DNA from: JAXGPF01 sp964650945
Lineage (GTDB): Bacteria; Verrucomicrobiota; Kiritimatiellia; JAAZAB01
DNA length: 36,970 bases
NCBI GenBank assembly: GCA_964650945.1
Contig: CAZYXU010000022.1
Span: 1 to 36,970, forward strand
Direction of reading: 5' to 3'
Shown piece by piece: positions 1 through 10,114 of the stretch (within the stretch, counting starts at the first letter, position 1; each line of letters starts with the position of its first letter). Below the pieces are notes generated by a model. That model was not told the origin of the DNA. It saw only the letters and a list, made by a program, of their open reading frames with translations, and made no database searches. A program made the translations under genes and the position numbers.

Positions 1-341
1 CTTTATCGCCACCATGCATTATTCTTAAGAAACCAGGCCGTTTTTACACCAAATTTCGTCCCTATGGGATGACAGTGAATTGGATTTTGGAATCAACTCT
101 GTGGGTAGCTGTTTTTTTGCGGTCTGCGCCGAGAAACAAGGCAATTCCAGCGCAATTGGCAGGGCTATTCCCGCCAGGAGCAGGATAAACGTACTTGTCA
201 TAACCATGGCATGATCCGGCAGAGCCGTACGGAGGGGCTGGCTCAGGCCTGCGACAGGACTCAGGACAAGGAGAGTTCGCCTTACCTCGTTTTATTTTCA
301 TCCCAACAATTTATTCGTTTGGTTTTTTTTGGCAAAATGCT
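1..341. other. Left-edge region without a convincing gene
   Basis: Two weak open stretches overlap here. On the minus strand, 25-207 could encode 60 residues with a hydrophobic N-terminus (MVMTSTFILLLAGIALPIAL), but no Shine-Dalgarno sequence precedes it. On the plus strand a frame is open from position 3 to a stop at 185-187 and could be the tail of a gene entering from the left. Neither has a recognisable family. The stretch 222-288 resembles a dispersed intergenic repeat that has a second diverged copy near 24361. Confidence 0.4.
222..288 (-). repeat. Diverged copy A of a GC-rich dispersed intergenic repeat
   Basis: Read on the minus strand, the right end contains AGGTAAGGCGAAC then TCTCC. 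The stretch at 24361-24380 on the plus strand reads AGGTGGGGCGAAC, then CG, then TCTCC. The left end (222-244) has a GAGCC...GGCTC inverted repeat, comparable to GAGCCG...CGGCTC at 24384-24402. The similarity is short and seen only by eye, so it may be chance or a REP-like family. Confidence 0.3.
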
Positions 342-3300
342 ATGAAGGGAACAATGAAATACTTCCCCATCGCATGGTTGGGTCTGTGGTCAGTTGCGGC
401 ATTTACCATGATGTCTGAGGCGGCGGGTTTTTCGCTTGGCGAAACGAATCTGACGCTGAGCCCGGCGTCTGTCATCACGAGCGTGGTGCTGACCGCGGAT
501 TCACCAACCGACACCTGGACGGCGACGGCAAACACCAACTGGCTCAACCTCGTCACCTGCGGCAAAGGAACGAACACCAACAGCACCACCGTGGTTTTCG
601 GCGTTCAATCCCATGTCGGCACGGCGCGGACCGGCACGCTGACCATAGCCGGCCTGACGCTGTCCGTTGCGCAGCAGGGGGCGGGGACTGCAACCACGCT
701 GGCGGCGACGGACGTGGGCATTACCAATGCAACATTCCACGGCGCCGTCGTTCCGAATGCGGACGACACGGAGGGCTATTTCCAGTATTCCACCAATGGC
801 GGCTGGCTGGTGGACACCGTGTGTACCGGCATCAGTGAATACTGCTCGGTCCGAGCCGCGTTGTCACAGGGACCTGACGGCACTTTCTATATTTGCAACC
901 CCGACTGCAACCGGATCTACAAAATCGCCGCAACAGGAGGAGTGTGCGCAGTGCCCCCGCCCGGCTTCTCGTGGAATGGATCTTCCAGAGCGATCGTGGA
1001 TGAGGACAACAATCTCTATGTGTCCGAACTGTGGAGCATCCGCAAATACACGGCGGCAACGGAAACGTGGTCGGTCTTTGCCGGAGATCCGTATGTCACC
1101 CAGCAAAGCGTGGATGGCGTCGGAACTGCGGCGCGGTTTCGCACTATTCTCGGCATGGTCCGGGACAGCGTGGGCAACTTTTATGTGAGCTGCATGTACA
1201 ACATCCGGCACGTCACGACAAATGCCGTGGTGACAACGCTGACGGACCAGGGCACCGCGGTGGGCCAGCGGGATGGCCCCGCGTTCGGCCCCCCCGACAC
1301 CGTGGCGCTCATTGACGCCGCCAGCGGCGTCGCCGTGGATGATTACTCCGGTCGGCTGTATTGGAGCGAATATTCACCGGGATACTCGATCTGCATCCGA
1401 ATGCTCAATCTCAACGGCCCCGGGATGGTGACAACCCTGACGGGGGGCGAGGCCGGCTTTGCGGATGGCACCGGCACGGTTGCGCGGTTCAATTATCCCA
1501 CCCAGATCCTCGTGGACAAAGACAGCGATCTTTTCGTGATTGACGCAATCGTGAATGACGCCATCCGCAAAGTGACGCCGGAGGGAGTGGTCACGACGCT
1601 GAGTTTTCTGGACGCCCGGACCGGCAGCCCGTTTGTCTTCAACAACCTGGGCGGAGGTATGCTGGACAGCTCGAACAACCTGGTGGTGATTGATTACGGC
1701 GGCAACGCGATCCGCCGGGTCGGATACCGCCTTCTCGATCCGGTGACGGTGGCTTCCCAGAGCGGCCTTTCCGGGACCAATGCCGTGGGTTTCACCAACA
1801 CGGTTTCAGGCTTGTTTCCCGGCACAAAGTATTATTATTGGAGCGTGGCCGCCAACAGCGTGAGCACCAATCCGGGCGAGATGTTCAGCTTCACCACGCT
1901 CCAGGCGACCACCACGCTGGTGTTGGCCTCCGCTCCCAATCCGGCCTCCTACGGCGAGGATTTGACGCTCACGGCCACCGTCTTCACTAACGCGCCCGGC
2001 TGGTATGCCGCCTCCGGCACGGTGATATTCAAGGATGGGGGCGTGGCGATCGGAACCGGCGCCCTGGCGGGCGGCGTTGCCGTCTTCATCACCAACCGAC
2101 TGAGCCTGGGCAGCCACAGCCTGTCCGCCGAATACCCGGGCGACGCGCATTACCACGGTTCGAGCACCGTCTTGCCGATCACGCAAACGATCACCCAGGG
2201 CGTGCCCAATGTCACCGTCTGGCCCACCGCCAGCGCGCTTGTCTACGGCCAGACGCTGGCTTTCTCCACGCTGAGCAACGTCACGGTGACCCCATCGGGC
2301 ACATTTGCCTGGGTTGACGGCGGAACAGCTCCCGATATTGGCGTATCTTCGCATGATGTGGTTTTCACGCCGGACGACACGCTCAATTACATAAACGTCA
2401 CCGGCTCCGTCAGCGTGACGGTGAATAAGTCGCCGTCCACGGTCACGGAGTGGCCGACGGCGAGCGCCATCGCGCTGGGCGAACTGCTGTCCGCTTCAAC
2501 GCTGAGCGGCGGCGTGACCGCGCCGGCGGGCAGTTTTGCCTGGATATCTCCCGACCACAGGCCGGCCGGCGGCACAGCCCCGCAGGGCGTCACCTTCACG
2601 CCGGGTGACACCAACCGCTACCTTCCCACGAACGGCACGGTGAGCGTGACGGTGAATGCCGCGCCGACCACCAACACTCTGACCGTTAGCCGGAATCCCT
2701 CCGCCGAGAACGAAAGCGTGACGTTCAGCGTGACCGTATCCACCATCTCCCCCAACGTTTTTGTTCCCGATGGCGCGATAACGCTCAAGGACGGCGCGGT
2801 TTCCCTGGCCACCCTCACATTGGGCGGCGGCGCGGCCGCCTTCACCACCAACAGACTGAGCCCCGGCGCCCACAGCATCAGTGCCGTATATGACGGCAAC
2901 GCAAGCTTCCTCGGCTCCACCAGTTCACCCGCGCTGTTGCAGACCGTATATCCGGAGCTGGCGGTCCTGCAAAATCCCGATACCAATGCCGCCGCCCTGT
3001 CGGGCAGGGTCATCAACAACCAGCAGACGGTGGCGGCGGTGTTCAAGGTGGGAACCGGCAATATGCGGCTGGTGCGCGCGGCGCTGCGCCTGCGGTGCGA
3101 TTATTCGGGCGCCCCGCCGAACGATTCCATTCGATGCACGCTTTACGATGTCACATCGAGCAACACCCCCAATGCGGCGCTCGCCGCCTGCGACTCCGCT
3201 GCGCTCAACATCTCCCAATCGGACACGTCATGGTATTCTGTCCTCTTTTCGGAGGACCTCAGGGATTACGTCCTCCAGGCAGACCACACTTATGCCCTGA

Positions 3301-6227
3301 GCGTTTCCATACCCACTGCCGGAACCGCCACCAATCGCACCATTAAAAACATCACCCCGCCGAACACGCCCTACACCATGGCCTTGGGCTATACATTCGT
3401 GCAGAATGTCTACAGCCCCAGCGCATCGTTTTGGTTCACCAATTCGGATCGCTTCGGCGTGATCCTGACCGGCGCGGAAGACCCCCGTACGCCTACGGCG
3501 ACTTCGCTCAGCGCCAATCTGAGCACGTCGTTTTACGGCTCGGTAGTTGTTGCGTTTGCATCCACCATCACTCCCGCCGGGGTGAGCGGCACTGTGACCT
3601 TCATGGATGGCAGCGCGCTTCTGGGCGCCGGCGCCGTGAGCGGAGGCGTCGCCACATTGGGTACCCCGTCCCTGGACATCGGCAGTCACGACATCACCGC
3701 GGAATACCTTGGAAATGTCATGTATGAACCTTCCGCCAGCGCGCCGGCGCTGGCGCATACCGTCCTTCCGCCGCCGCAGGTCGTCACTTTGCCGGCAACG
3801 GAAATCCTCGCCGACGGGGCCGCGCTGTTCGGGCGCGTGAATCCGAACGGATTGACCGCGGACAGTTTCTTCCAATACGCCACCAATGCCGCATGGCAAG
3901 TCGGCACGCCGGCCGGAACCAACAATTCAGGCAATGCCGACGGCATCGGCTCAGCGGCCTCATTTAATCGCCCTGCGGGCGTGGCGGTGGACGGGTCCGG
4001 CGACATCTGGGTCGCCGACACCTTTAATTGCCGCATCCGGCGAATCTCCCCCGCCGGCGCGGTGACCACGCTCGCGGGAACCATCCCCGGCTATGCGGAC
4101 GGCGCCGGCGGCGCAGCCCGGTTTTCCGCCCCGTATGGTTTGACGCTGGACAACTCAAACAACCTCATAGTGGCCGACACGATCAACCATTGCATCCGCA
4201 AAATCACCCCCGCGGGCATGGTTACGACGCTGGCCGGGACGAACGCGTACGGCTACGCGGATGGCACGGGCTGCGAGGCGCGATTTTTCCGTCCACAAGG
4301 CATCGCGAGGGATGCGGACGGCAATTTCATCGTGGCCGACACCCGCAATAATCGCATCCGCAAAGTCACCCCGGCCGGCATCGTGACGACCATCGCCGGA
4401 GGCGACACCAACGGCTATGCGGACGGCGTCAGCAACACGGCGCGCTTCTACTGGCCGGGCGGGGTGACGGTGGGCAGCGCGGGCCGCGTGCTGGTGGCCG
4501 ACACCGGCAACCACTGTATCCGGCAAATCACGCCCGGGGGAGCGGTTAGCACGCTGGCCGGAACCAATGCGCAGGGCTATGCGGATGGCGCCGGCAGCGC
4601 GGCGCGCTTCTACAGTCCGGACGGATTGGCGGTCGATAGTCTGGGCTGCGTGCTGGTGGCCGACACCTACAACCACTGCATCCGCAAAATCTCCCTCGAC
4701 GGCAAGGTCACAAGCCTGACTGGAACCAATGCCGGTTATGCGGATGGTTCGGCAGGCATGGCGGAATTCAACCAACCGTTCGGCCTGGCGATTGATCATG
4801 CGGACACCCTGTTCGTGGCCGACTACCAAAACCACTGCATCCACAAAGTAATGAACGGATTGGTCGCGCCGGTGACCACCGTCGCCGCACAAAGCGGTTT
4901 GACCGGGACCGGAACAACGGAAATCAGCCGCGTGATTTCGGGTTTGCTGCCTGAGCGAACCTGCTATTTCCAGGCGCTGGTCACCAACTTCTCGGGCTGC
5001 TGCCGCGGCGCTGTTTTCAACTTTATCACGTCAACCACCAGCGCTATGGATCAGGTGTCCTTAAACTTCATGCCCGCCAGTCCGCAATCATACAACACGA
5101 CCAACACCCTTTCCGTCACGGGCGGCTCGGGCTCGGGCGCATTGAGTTACGAAGTGCTCTCCGGCCCGGGTATAATCATCGGCGTTAATGAATTAAAGGC
5201 CATCTCCGGCACGGGAACAATAACCGTCAAGGCGACCAAAGCCGCAGACATCAATTACCATGCGGCATCCGCGACCGCGCAGGTGGCATGCGCCAAGGCG
5301 GACCAGACAATTTTATTCCCCGCCATCCCGGATCAGGAAACCAACGCCACGGTAAACCTGTCGGCCACGGCATCTTCCGGGTTGCCGGTGAGTTTTGCCG
5401 TGACGTCCGGCCCGGCGAAGATTTCCGGCGGAAACACCCTGTCGTTCACCGGCGCCGGCACGGTTAGCATAACGGCTGCGCAGTCCGGCAATTCAGACTG
5501 GCATGCCGCGCCTGATGTCGCCAGTTCCTTTGAAGTAATGTCCGCGGCGCAGCCGCCGGAGCCGCCGGCCGGCATAGCGGCCTCCGCCGGCTTGTATCTG
5601 GAAAAGGTGCGGGTGACCTGGCAGGCCGTGTCCGGCGCGACCGGCTATCAGGTATGGCGGAATACCGCGAACAATTCCGGGGCCGCATCGCAACTCGGCG
5701 CCACTATCGCGACCAGTTTTGACGATGTTGGCGTTACGACGGATACCACTTATTACTACTGGGTCAAGTCGGTGAATGGCGCCGGCGCCGGCGCATTCAG
5801 CGCCGCCGCCGCCGGTTATCCCTGCGTGGTCGGCCCGCTGGTCAACGTGAACGGCATGATTGGAAACAATGTGCGCGCGGCGCGCGGCACGCCGATTGAC
5901 ATTGCCGTGGCGATGATGCACATGCCTGGCGCGTATATAGGGTTGAATGTGGATTGGTGGGTAGCGGCCTATGCGCACAACGGCGGGCATTGGTATTACA
6001 TGAACAATGCCATGATCTTCATGCCTTTTGACGGCAATCTTGCGAATATTCAGCCGGCGTATCAGGGGCCGATTATGGACTTCCCGCCCCTCACGATTGC
6101 GCAAGACGTTTTTCTGTTGCCGGGGACTTACAACATCTGGTTTGCCGTGGATTATCCCATGGATGGCGTGTTGAATATGACCCCTGGGTATCACTTGATG
6201 GATTGCGTGACCGTGGTGGTGGAATAG
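342..6227 (+). CDS. Giant exported protein with BACON-like, NHL propeller, Ig-like and FN3 domains
   Basis: A 1961-residue protein with an N-terminal signal peptide (hydrophobic core about residues 7-25, cleavage near SEAA). In order it shows a BACON-like domain (about 30-110), a first degenerate beta-propeller (about 130-460), an FN3-like segment (465-520), and Ig-like repeats of the type found in bacterial adhesins. These are interleaved with MBG-like segments (about 520-870 and 1045-1140) and with a jelly-roll segment resembling a choice-of-anchor domain (about 870-1040). A second propeller of six clear NHL repeats (1186-1506) follows, each with a GYADG..ARF.xP core and VADTxNHCIRKI. Ig-like and FN3 domains (1510-1825) and a unique C-terminal domain complete it. 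The likely role is surface adhesion or glycan binding. No catalytic motif, sorting signal or transmembrane anchor is visible. The start is either ATG 342 or ATG 354; the latter has AAGGGA directly upstream, but at short spacing. Confidence 0.85.
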   Translation: MKGTMKYFPIAWLGLWSVAAFTMMSEAAGFSLGETNLTLSPASVITSVVLTADSPTDTWTATANTNWLNLVTCGKGTNTNSTTVVFGVQSHVGTARTGTLTIAGLTLSVAQQGAGTATTLAATDVGITNATFHGAVVPNADDTEGYFQYSTNGGWLVDTVCTGISEYCSVRAALSQGPDGTFYICNPDCNRIYKIAATGGVCAVPPPGFSWNGSSRAIVDEDNNLYVSELWSIRKYTAATETWSVFAGDPYVTQQSVDGVGTAARFRTILGMVRDSVGNFYVSCMYNIRHVTTNAVVTTLTDQGTAVGQRDGPAFGPPDTVALIDAASGVAVDDYSGRLYWSEYSPGYSICIRMLNLNGPGMVTTLTGGEAGFADGTGTVARFNYPTQILVDKDSDLFVIDAIVNDAIRKVTPEGVVTTLSFLDARTGSPFVFNNLGGGMLDSSNNLVVIDYGGNAIRRVGYRLLDPVTVASQSGLSGTNAVGFTNTVSGLFPGTKYYYWSVAANSVSTNPGEMFSFTTLQATTTLVLASAPNPASYGEDLTLTATVFTNAPGWYAASGTVIFKDGGVAIGTGALAGGVAVFITNRLSLGSHSLSAEYPGDAHYHGSSTVLPITQTITQGVPNVTVWPTASALVYGQTLAFSTLSNVTVTPSGTFAWVDGGTAPDIGVSSHDVVFTPDDTLNYINVTGSVSVTVNKSPSTVTEWPTASAIALGELLSASTLSGGVTAPAGSFAWISPDHRPAGGTAPQGVTFTPGDTNRYLPTNGTVSVTVNAAPTTNTLTVSRNPSAENESVTFSVTVSTISPNVFVPDGAITLKDGAVSLATLTLGGGAAAFTTNRLSPGAHSISAVYDGNASFLGSTSSPALLQTVYPELAVLQNPDTNAAALSGRVINNQQTVAAVFKVGTGNMRLVRAALRLRCDYSGAPPNDSIRCTLYDVTSSNTPNAALAACDSAALNISQSDTSWYSVLFSEDLRDYVLQADHTYALSVSIPTAGTATNRTIKNITPPNTPYTMALGYTFVQNVYSPSASFWFTNSDRFGVILTGAEDPRTPTATSLSANLSTSFYGSVVVAFASTITPAGVSGTVTFMDGSALLGAGAVSGGVATLGTPSLDIGSHDITAEYLGNVMYEPSASAPALAHTVLPPPQVVTLPATEILADGAALFGRVNPNGLTADSFFQYATNAAWQVGTPAGTNNSGNADGIGSAASFNRPAGVAVDGSGDIWVADTFNCRIRRISPAGAVTTLAGTIPGYADGAGGAARFSAPYGLTLDNSNNLIVADTINHCIRKITPAGMVTTLAGTNAYGYADGTGCEARFFRPQGIARDADGNFIVADTRNNRIRKVTPAGIVTTIAGGDTNGYADGVSNTARFYWPGGVTVGSAGRVLVADTGNHCIRQITPGGAVSTLAGTNAQGYADGAGSAARFYSPDGLAVDSLGCVLVADTYNHCIRKISLDGKVTSLTGTNAGYADGSAGMAEFNQPFGLAIDHADTLFVADYQNHCIHKVMNGLVAPVTTVAAQSGLTGTGTTEISRVISGLLPERTCYFQALVTNFSGCCRGAVFNFITSTTSAMDQVSLNFMPASPQSYNTTNTLSVTGGSGSGALSYEVLSGPGIIIGVNELKAISGTGTITVKATKAADINYHAASATAQVACAKADQTILFPAIPDQETNATVNLSATASSGLPVSFAVTSGPAKISGGNTLSFTGAGTVSITAAQSGNSDWHAAPDVASSFEVMSAAQPPEPPAGIAASAGLYLEKVRVTWQAVSGATGYQVWRNTANNSGAASQLGATIATSFDDVGVTTDTTYYYWVKSVNGAGAGAFSAAAAGYPCVVGPLVNVNGMIGNNVRAARGTPIDIAVAMMHMPGAYIGLNVDWWVAAYAHNGGHWYYMNNAMIFMPFDGNLANIQPAYQGPIMDFPPLTIAQDVFLLPGTYNIWFAVDYPMDGVLNMTPGYHLMDCVTVVVE
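3936..4850 (+). repeat. Tandem NHL-coding repeats (six units of about 160 bp)
   Basis: Six consecutive units of about 52-54 codons within the giant gene encode one beta-propeller. Each unit carries a conserved GYADG core, a GVAVD-like strand and VADT.NxxIRKIxPxGxVTTLAGT. The units are similar at the DNA level (for example gtggccgacac recurs), so recombination or slippage could change copy number. The first propeller of the same protein is far more degenerate. Confidence 0.75.
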
Positions 6228-6239
6228 AGGAAGCATGGT

Positions 6240-6377
6240 TTACGATTCGTGACAGTTCAATATGCTAACGTCCACGCTGGCGTCTGGGAGCAGATCGGCT
6301 ATGACCGTCTCATCAAACAGTCCGCCTGGCGGCGTCAGTTTCAAAATCTTTTCGGTCAGTGCGTTTATGCCGATACA
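6240..6377 (-). pseudogene. Relic of a winged-helix protein, perhaps an AbiEi-type antitoxin
   Basis: Minus-strand codons between an upstream stop (6378-6380) and the stop at 6240-6242 read as 45 residues containing INALTEKILKLTPPGG, then LFDETVIADLLPDASVDV. From memory this pattern (short helix, LTPPG, then a winged-helix start) resembles the N-terminus of type IV toxin-antitoxin AbiEi proteins. There is no standard start codon in frame and the fragment stops shortly after the resemblance ends, so it would be a decayed remnant. The plus-strand frame of 72 codons over the same bases (6262-6480) looks less protein-like. The family assignment is tentative. Confidence 0.35.
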
Positions 6378-6535
6378 TTACGATTTTCGTAATCTAAAAG
6401 TAAGAACTATTCGTCGCGTGCTAAGGTGTGTCAAGACATGGACAGCAATCGAGCAGGCAAAGCGGGGAGGGGGGCTATAATTTTGTCCCGGGTTCTCTTC
6501 CGCTACCAGCGCCTAACATCTTGGAGCGCCATATA

Positions 6536-6557
6536 TTCCCGTGCCGGGAACTTTTTT
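6536..6557 (+). terminator. Hairpin plus T-run
   Basis: TTCCCG (6536-6541), loop TGC, CGGGAA (6545-6550), then CTTTTTT. This is a 6-bp stem followed by six T residues, typical of an intrinsic terminator. It lies about 300 bp after the giant gene and 107 bp before the next start, so it may insulate the beta-helix gene from upstream transcription. Confidence 0.4.
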
Positions 6558-6664
6558 AGTTCGCGATTGCAACTGATGTCATAGATGAGTAACATCATTA
6601 TCAGACAAATCGCCTTTCATCTGGCGCGGATTGGTAAGCCAACACGCAAACAAGGAGCCAAATC

Positions 6665-9600
6665 ATGTCGCATTATGTTAAAGTGTTGGCCATTGGTTTT
6701 CTGTCGGTGTCGTGCTTGCATGAAGCATCCGCCTTGCGCGTGGCCTATAACGGCCATGACATGGCCGATCTGGACTTGACCCAGCAGTATGTTGAATATG
6801 CCAAAACAATTGAGACGGAATACCAGTATCGTGTCGCGGTTTACCGCAATGGTAACTTGGTCTATTCCTCCGACATATACACGGAAAAGTATAATCAATA
6901 TTGGCATGATTCCGGGCTGGCCCGCGATGGCAGTTATGTTTATACCGCTGAGTATTTTTCGCGTTATACAACCGGGCCGGACACATGGAGCGCGTGGACG
7001 AGTTACGCTTCCGGCGGCCCGGTAACCGTGCGGACCGACCGGTGCGCGGGTTGCCTGTACAATGCGCCCGCTAATCGCTTCGGCCGGCCGCCGGTTTCGT
7101 GGAGCGGGGATGTAGTCGTCGGGGGCGTGGTTGTCGTCGAGGGGCTGCTGCGCATCCAGCCGGGAGCGGAGGTCGCCCTGCGCGGGAACCTGGAAGCCGG
7201 CGGCCGCAGTTACAACGAGTTTGATGAAATTACCGGCGAGTTACAGGCCGTGGATGTTCATTTCTTTAAACATGACGCGTATGCCGGGAGCGGCAATCCG
7301 GTCCTGTCGCTTAACCGCAGCGCCCCGCCGACCGTTCAACCGGCTCTAACGCGCTGCGCGTTCGAGGGCGTGGACGTCCGTGTGGAATATTTCCGATCCG
7401 ACCCGTCCGACTCCATGGAGATTGCCGGGCTGGAGGTCACGGATAACGTTTTCACATCCGGCGCTTCGCTGTTTGTCGAAAGCGGCCTCGGCCTGGTCAG
7501 CGGCAACACCGGCATCGAAAATCTGCAGATCGGCTATTGGAGTCCCGTGACACTGGGCGCGGTTGCCGCACCCAAGCGCGAAGCCTACAAGCGGACTTTC
7601 CGCGGCAATCAGTGCGGGACCATGGGAATTTTCAACCGCGACAACCGCGTGGAGCGCAACGTGGTACAGCAAGCTTATCTGCGTTACACCAGCGCCGGCA
7701 ACCTGCTCGAGAGCAATACGTTTCACAAGCTTACAATCACCGGTAACGGCCATACCATCCGCCGCAACGAATTTCCGCTTGAACCTGGAAATGGCGGCCG
7801 GGGGGTCTATTGCACCGGCAACAATAATCTGATCGAGCGCAATGCGTTCGAGTCAACCTGGGTCATCATCCAGAAATCAACCGCCGCGCATGCGCCCAGC
7901 GACGCCACCAACAACGTGCTGCGCCATAACTTTTTCAGCGCGCCTGTCCAGTATACCGACGGCGGCGTTTCGATCGCCGGCGGCCGCAACCTGGTCTATG
8001 ACAATTTTTTCAGCGCGCGGCTGGACGGCTTGTCGCCCGGACAGGACAATGGCAGTTCCAACCGTTGGTTTATCGCAAAAACGGCCGGACCGAACATTGT
8101 CGGCGGTCCACAAATCGGCGGCAACTACTGGGGCCGCTATGACGGCGCCGATGGGGATGGCGACGGGTTCGGCGATACGCCCATGGCCGTCTATGGTTCC
8201 GCGGCCGCCGCGGACGAACTGCCGCTGATGGGGCCGGGCGAGATTTTCCTCGATGCCGCCGCCAGCAATCCTTCCGGCAATTTAATCGCGCCGCTGGGCC
8301 GGCCTTTTGCCGTCGCGCGCCTGCGGCTGACGGCCGCCGGCAATATGCCGGACTCCGCGCGTGTCACCGCCATGACCTTCGGATTTCATGGAAGCGCGAA
8401 CCGCATTCCCATGCTGGCCGGCGCCGCTTTATTCGCCGGGGACGCCGATCTGGATTCCGCCATGAACCCGATTGCGTATGGCGCCGTTGAAAACGGCCGG
8501 GTGGCGTTTACGTTCAGCGATTTCATTGCCCCCGGACAGGAACGTTTTTACGCGCTGGTGTATGGGTTCCGGTACGAAGACGAATACGTCTCATCCGGGA
8601 CTCCGTTGCCGCCGGGCGCCTCCGCGGACGAGCCGGTTTTCGGCGGGAGCATCGCCCCGGCAGACATTGTCTGCGCGCCGGGGATGCTGACCGGCGGCAG
8701 GGTGTGCGGATTCGTCCGGCCGTCGGCGGTGCGCTATCTGGCCGCCTTGCCGTCGCGTGTGAACGCTTCGGGTGGTATGGCGGTGGAAAATACCGCTGAA
8801 ATATTGGAGGTCTGGAATTTATACAGGGAAATCTGTGTCTTCGCGCAGCCGGCCATCCTGGTTGCAAGCGGATCAGGGGAAAGTGCGCGGTATCTCTGGG
8901 TCAAGGATAGCCGCAAAGTGCATGCATTCTCTTCCTTTGCCAACCGGCCGCTCTTCCGAATCCGCGATTGCGGCGGCAATTGGGACCAGAGGCAATCGCT
9001 GCCGACCAGCGAGGTGTTGGACGCGCACCTGGACGCCAACGGCCGGCCGCGCTGGGCGCGCGGGCTGTCGTACGAAAACCCTTATCGCAACGACGAATCG
9101 ATTTTTGACGGTGAGGTCAGTCTGCATGCAACCGCCGGGGCGGGGAATTACAAGGGATGCAAACGCGATGTGCTCGAACCCTTGCGGAGCGTATTCCCGG
9201 GGGAAGTTATCCTGGCCTATTTCCACGCCGGCTCGGGCGGCGGTTATTATGCGCGGGTGCGGGTGCTGACCAAGTACAGCACGCAGCGGGTTCTGGAGGC
9301 ACTGCCCGACAAGCCGCGGGTGCTTTACCATGCCGGGCGGATGCTGATGATCAGCCGCAGCGAGTCAATGGGCCGTGACCCCGAGCCTGACGATATGATT
9401 AACGAATGGGGGAGCGACAATACCTCGCCGGCGGCGGTCGATTACGACGGCGACGGCCGGATTGATCCGGCCATGTTCATGCCCGGCCTCGGACTCTGGC
9501 AGGTTTGGATGTCCGGTGGCGATTATAGCCCAGCTTCAGTCGCCGGCTGGGGCGGCGCGGACGCCTGCGCGGTTTCGGCCGACTACGACGGCGATGGCAA

Positions 9601-10114
9601 GGCCGATCCGGCGGTTTACGAAGAACCCGCCGGTGCCTGGCGTGTCTGGCTTTCCGGCCAGGCGTACCGGGAAGTTGCCGTGGCGGGTTGGGGTGGGCCG
9701 GGTTTTACCGAGGTGCCGGCCGACTATGACGGCGACGGCAAAACCGATCCGGCCGTTTGCGAACCATCCGCCGGTTCCTGGCGAATCTGGCTTTCCGGCC
9801 AGGGTTATAATGAATACGTCGCGGTGGGTTGGGGCGGCCCCGGATCAGTTGCCGTTCCGGCCGATTATGACGGCGACGGGAAGACGGATCCGGCGGTTTA
9901 CAAGCAAGACGGCGGTGTCTGGCGAATCTGGCTTTCCAGCCAGGCTTACCGGGATTTTGCCGCGGCTGGTTGGGGCGCGCCGGGGCTTGAGGCAGTGCCG
10001 GCCGACTACGACGGCGACGGCAAGGCCGATCCGGCGGTCATGGAGCCGGCCACCGGCCGCCGCGCCATTTGGCGCTCAAAATACAACTACGAAATGTTCA
10101 CGCCAACTATTTAA
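6665..10114 (+). CDS. Exported right-handed beta-helix protein with C-terminal VCBS/FG-GAP-like repeats
   Basis: An 1149-residue protein. The start is well supported: AAGGAG lies at 6653-6658 before ATG. A signal peptide covers about residues 1-23 (cleavage after HEASA). A beta-sandwich-like segment (24-120) is followed by a NosD-like parallel beta-helix (about 135-520) rich in N..xxN/GN ladders, ending with the typical GGNYWGRYDG and DGDGDGFGDTP motif. The central part (530-900) is unassigned. The last 230 residues are five repeats of about 45 residues with DYDGDGK.DPAV and W.IWLSGQ.Y; the acidic loops look calcium-binding. A surface or extracellular carbohydrate-binding or -modifying role is inferred. 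No catalytic residues can be named. Confidence 0.85.
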   Translation: MSHYVKVLAIGFLSVSCLHEASALRVAYNGHDMADLDLTQQYVEYAKTIETEYQYRVAVYRNGNLVYSSDIYTEKYNQYWHDSGLARDGSYVYTAEYFSRYTTGPDTWSAWTSYASGGPVTVRTDRCAGCLYNAPANRFGRPPVSWSGDVVVGGVVVVEGLLRIQPGAEVALRGNLEAGGRSYNEFDEITGELQAVDVHFFKHDAYAGSGNPVLSLNRSAPPTVQPALTRCAFEGVDVRVEYFRSDPSDSMEIAGLEVTDNVFTSGASLFVESGLGLVSGNTGIENLQIGYWSPVTLGAVAAPKREAYKRTFRGNQCGTMGIFNRDNRVERNVVQQAYLRYTSAGNLLESNTFHKLTITGNGHTIRRNEFPLEPGNGGRGVYCTGNNNLIERNAFESTWVIIQKSTAAHAPSDATNNVLRHNFFSAPVQYTDGGVSIAGGRNLVYDNFFSARLDGLSPGQDNGSSNRWFIAKTAGPNIVGGPQIGGNYWGRYDGADGDGDGFGDTPMAVYGSAAAADELPLMGPGEIFLDAAASNPSGNLIAPLGRPFAVARLRLTAAGNMPDSARVTAMTFGFHGSANRIPMLAGAALFAGDADLDSAMNPIAYGAVENGRVAFTFSDFIAPGQERFYALVYGFRYEDEYVSSGTPLPPGASADEPVFGGSIAPADIVCAPGMLTGGRVCGFVRPSAVRYLAALPSRVNASGGMAVENTAEILEVWNLYREICVFAQPAILVASGSGESARYLWVKDSRKVHAFSSFANRPLFRIRDCGGNWDQRQSLPTSEVLDAHLDANGRPRWARGLSYENPYRNDESIFDGEVSLHATAGAGNYKGCKRDVLEPLRSVFPGEVILAYFHAGSGGGYYARVRVLTKYSTQRVLEALPDKPRVLYHAGRMLMISRSESMGRDPEPDDMINEWGSDNTSPAAVDYDGDGRIDPAMFMPGLGLWQVWMSGGDYSPASVAGWGGADACAVSADYDGDGKADPAVYEEPAGAWRVWLSGQAYREVAVAGWGGPGFTEVPADYDGDGKTDPAVCEPSAGSWRIWLSGQGYNEYVAVGWGGPGSVAVPADYDGDGKTDPAVYKQDGGVWRIWLSSQAYRDFAAAGWGAPGLEAVPADYDGDGKADPAVMEPATGRRAIWRSKYNYEMFTPTI
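9436..10100 (+). repeat. Five tandem VCBS-like coding repeats
   Basis: Five units of about 140 bp each start with codons for DYDGDG(K/R)xDPA and end with a W(R/Q)(I/V)W(L/M)S motif and GWG. They are close to one another at the nucleotide level (gactacgacggcgac with slight variants recurs). The DxDGDG loop is the calcium-binding signature shared by FG-GAP/VCBS and dockerin-like repeats. Confidence 0.75.

Noticed and set aside
25..207. Minus-strand frame of 60 codons with a hydrophobic N-terminus
   Set aside because: No Shine-Dalgarno sequence, no recognisable family, and a plus-strand frame from the window edge competes for the same bases.
6262..6480. Plus-strand frame of 72 codons
   Set aside because: Low-complexity, no domain, no ribosome-binding site, and the minus strand of the same bases reads more like a protein.
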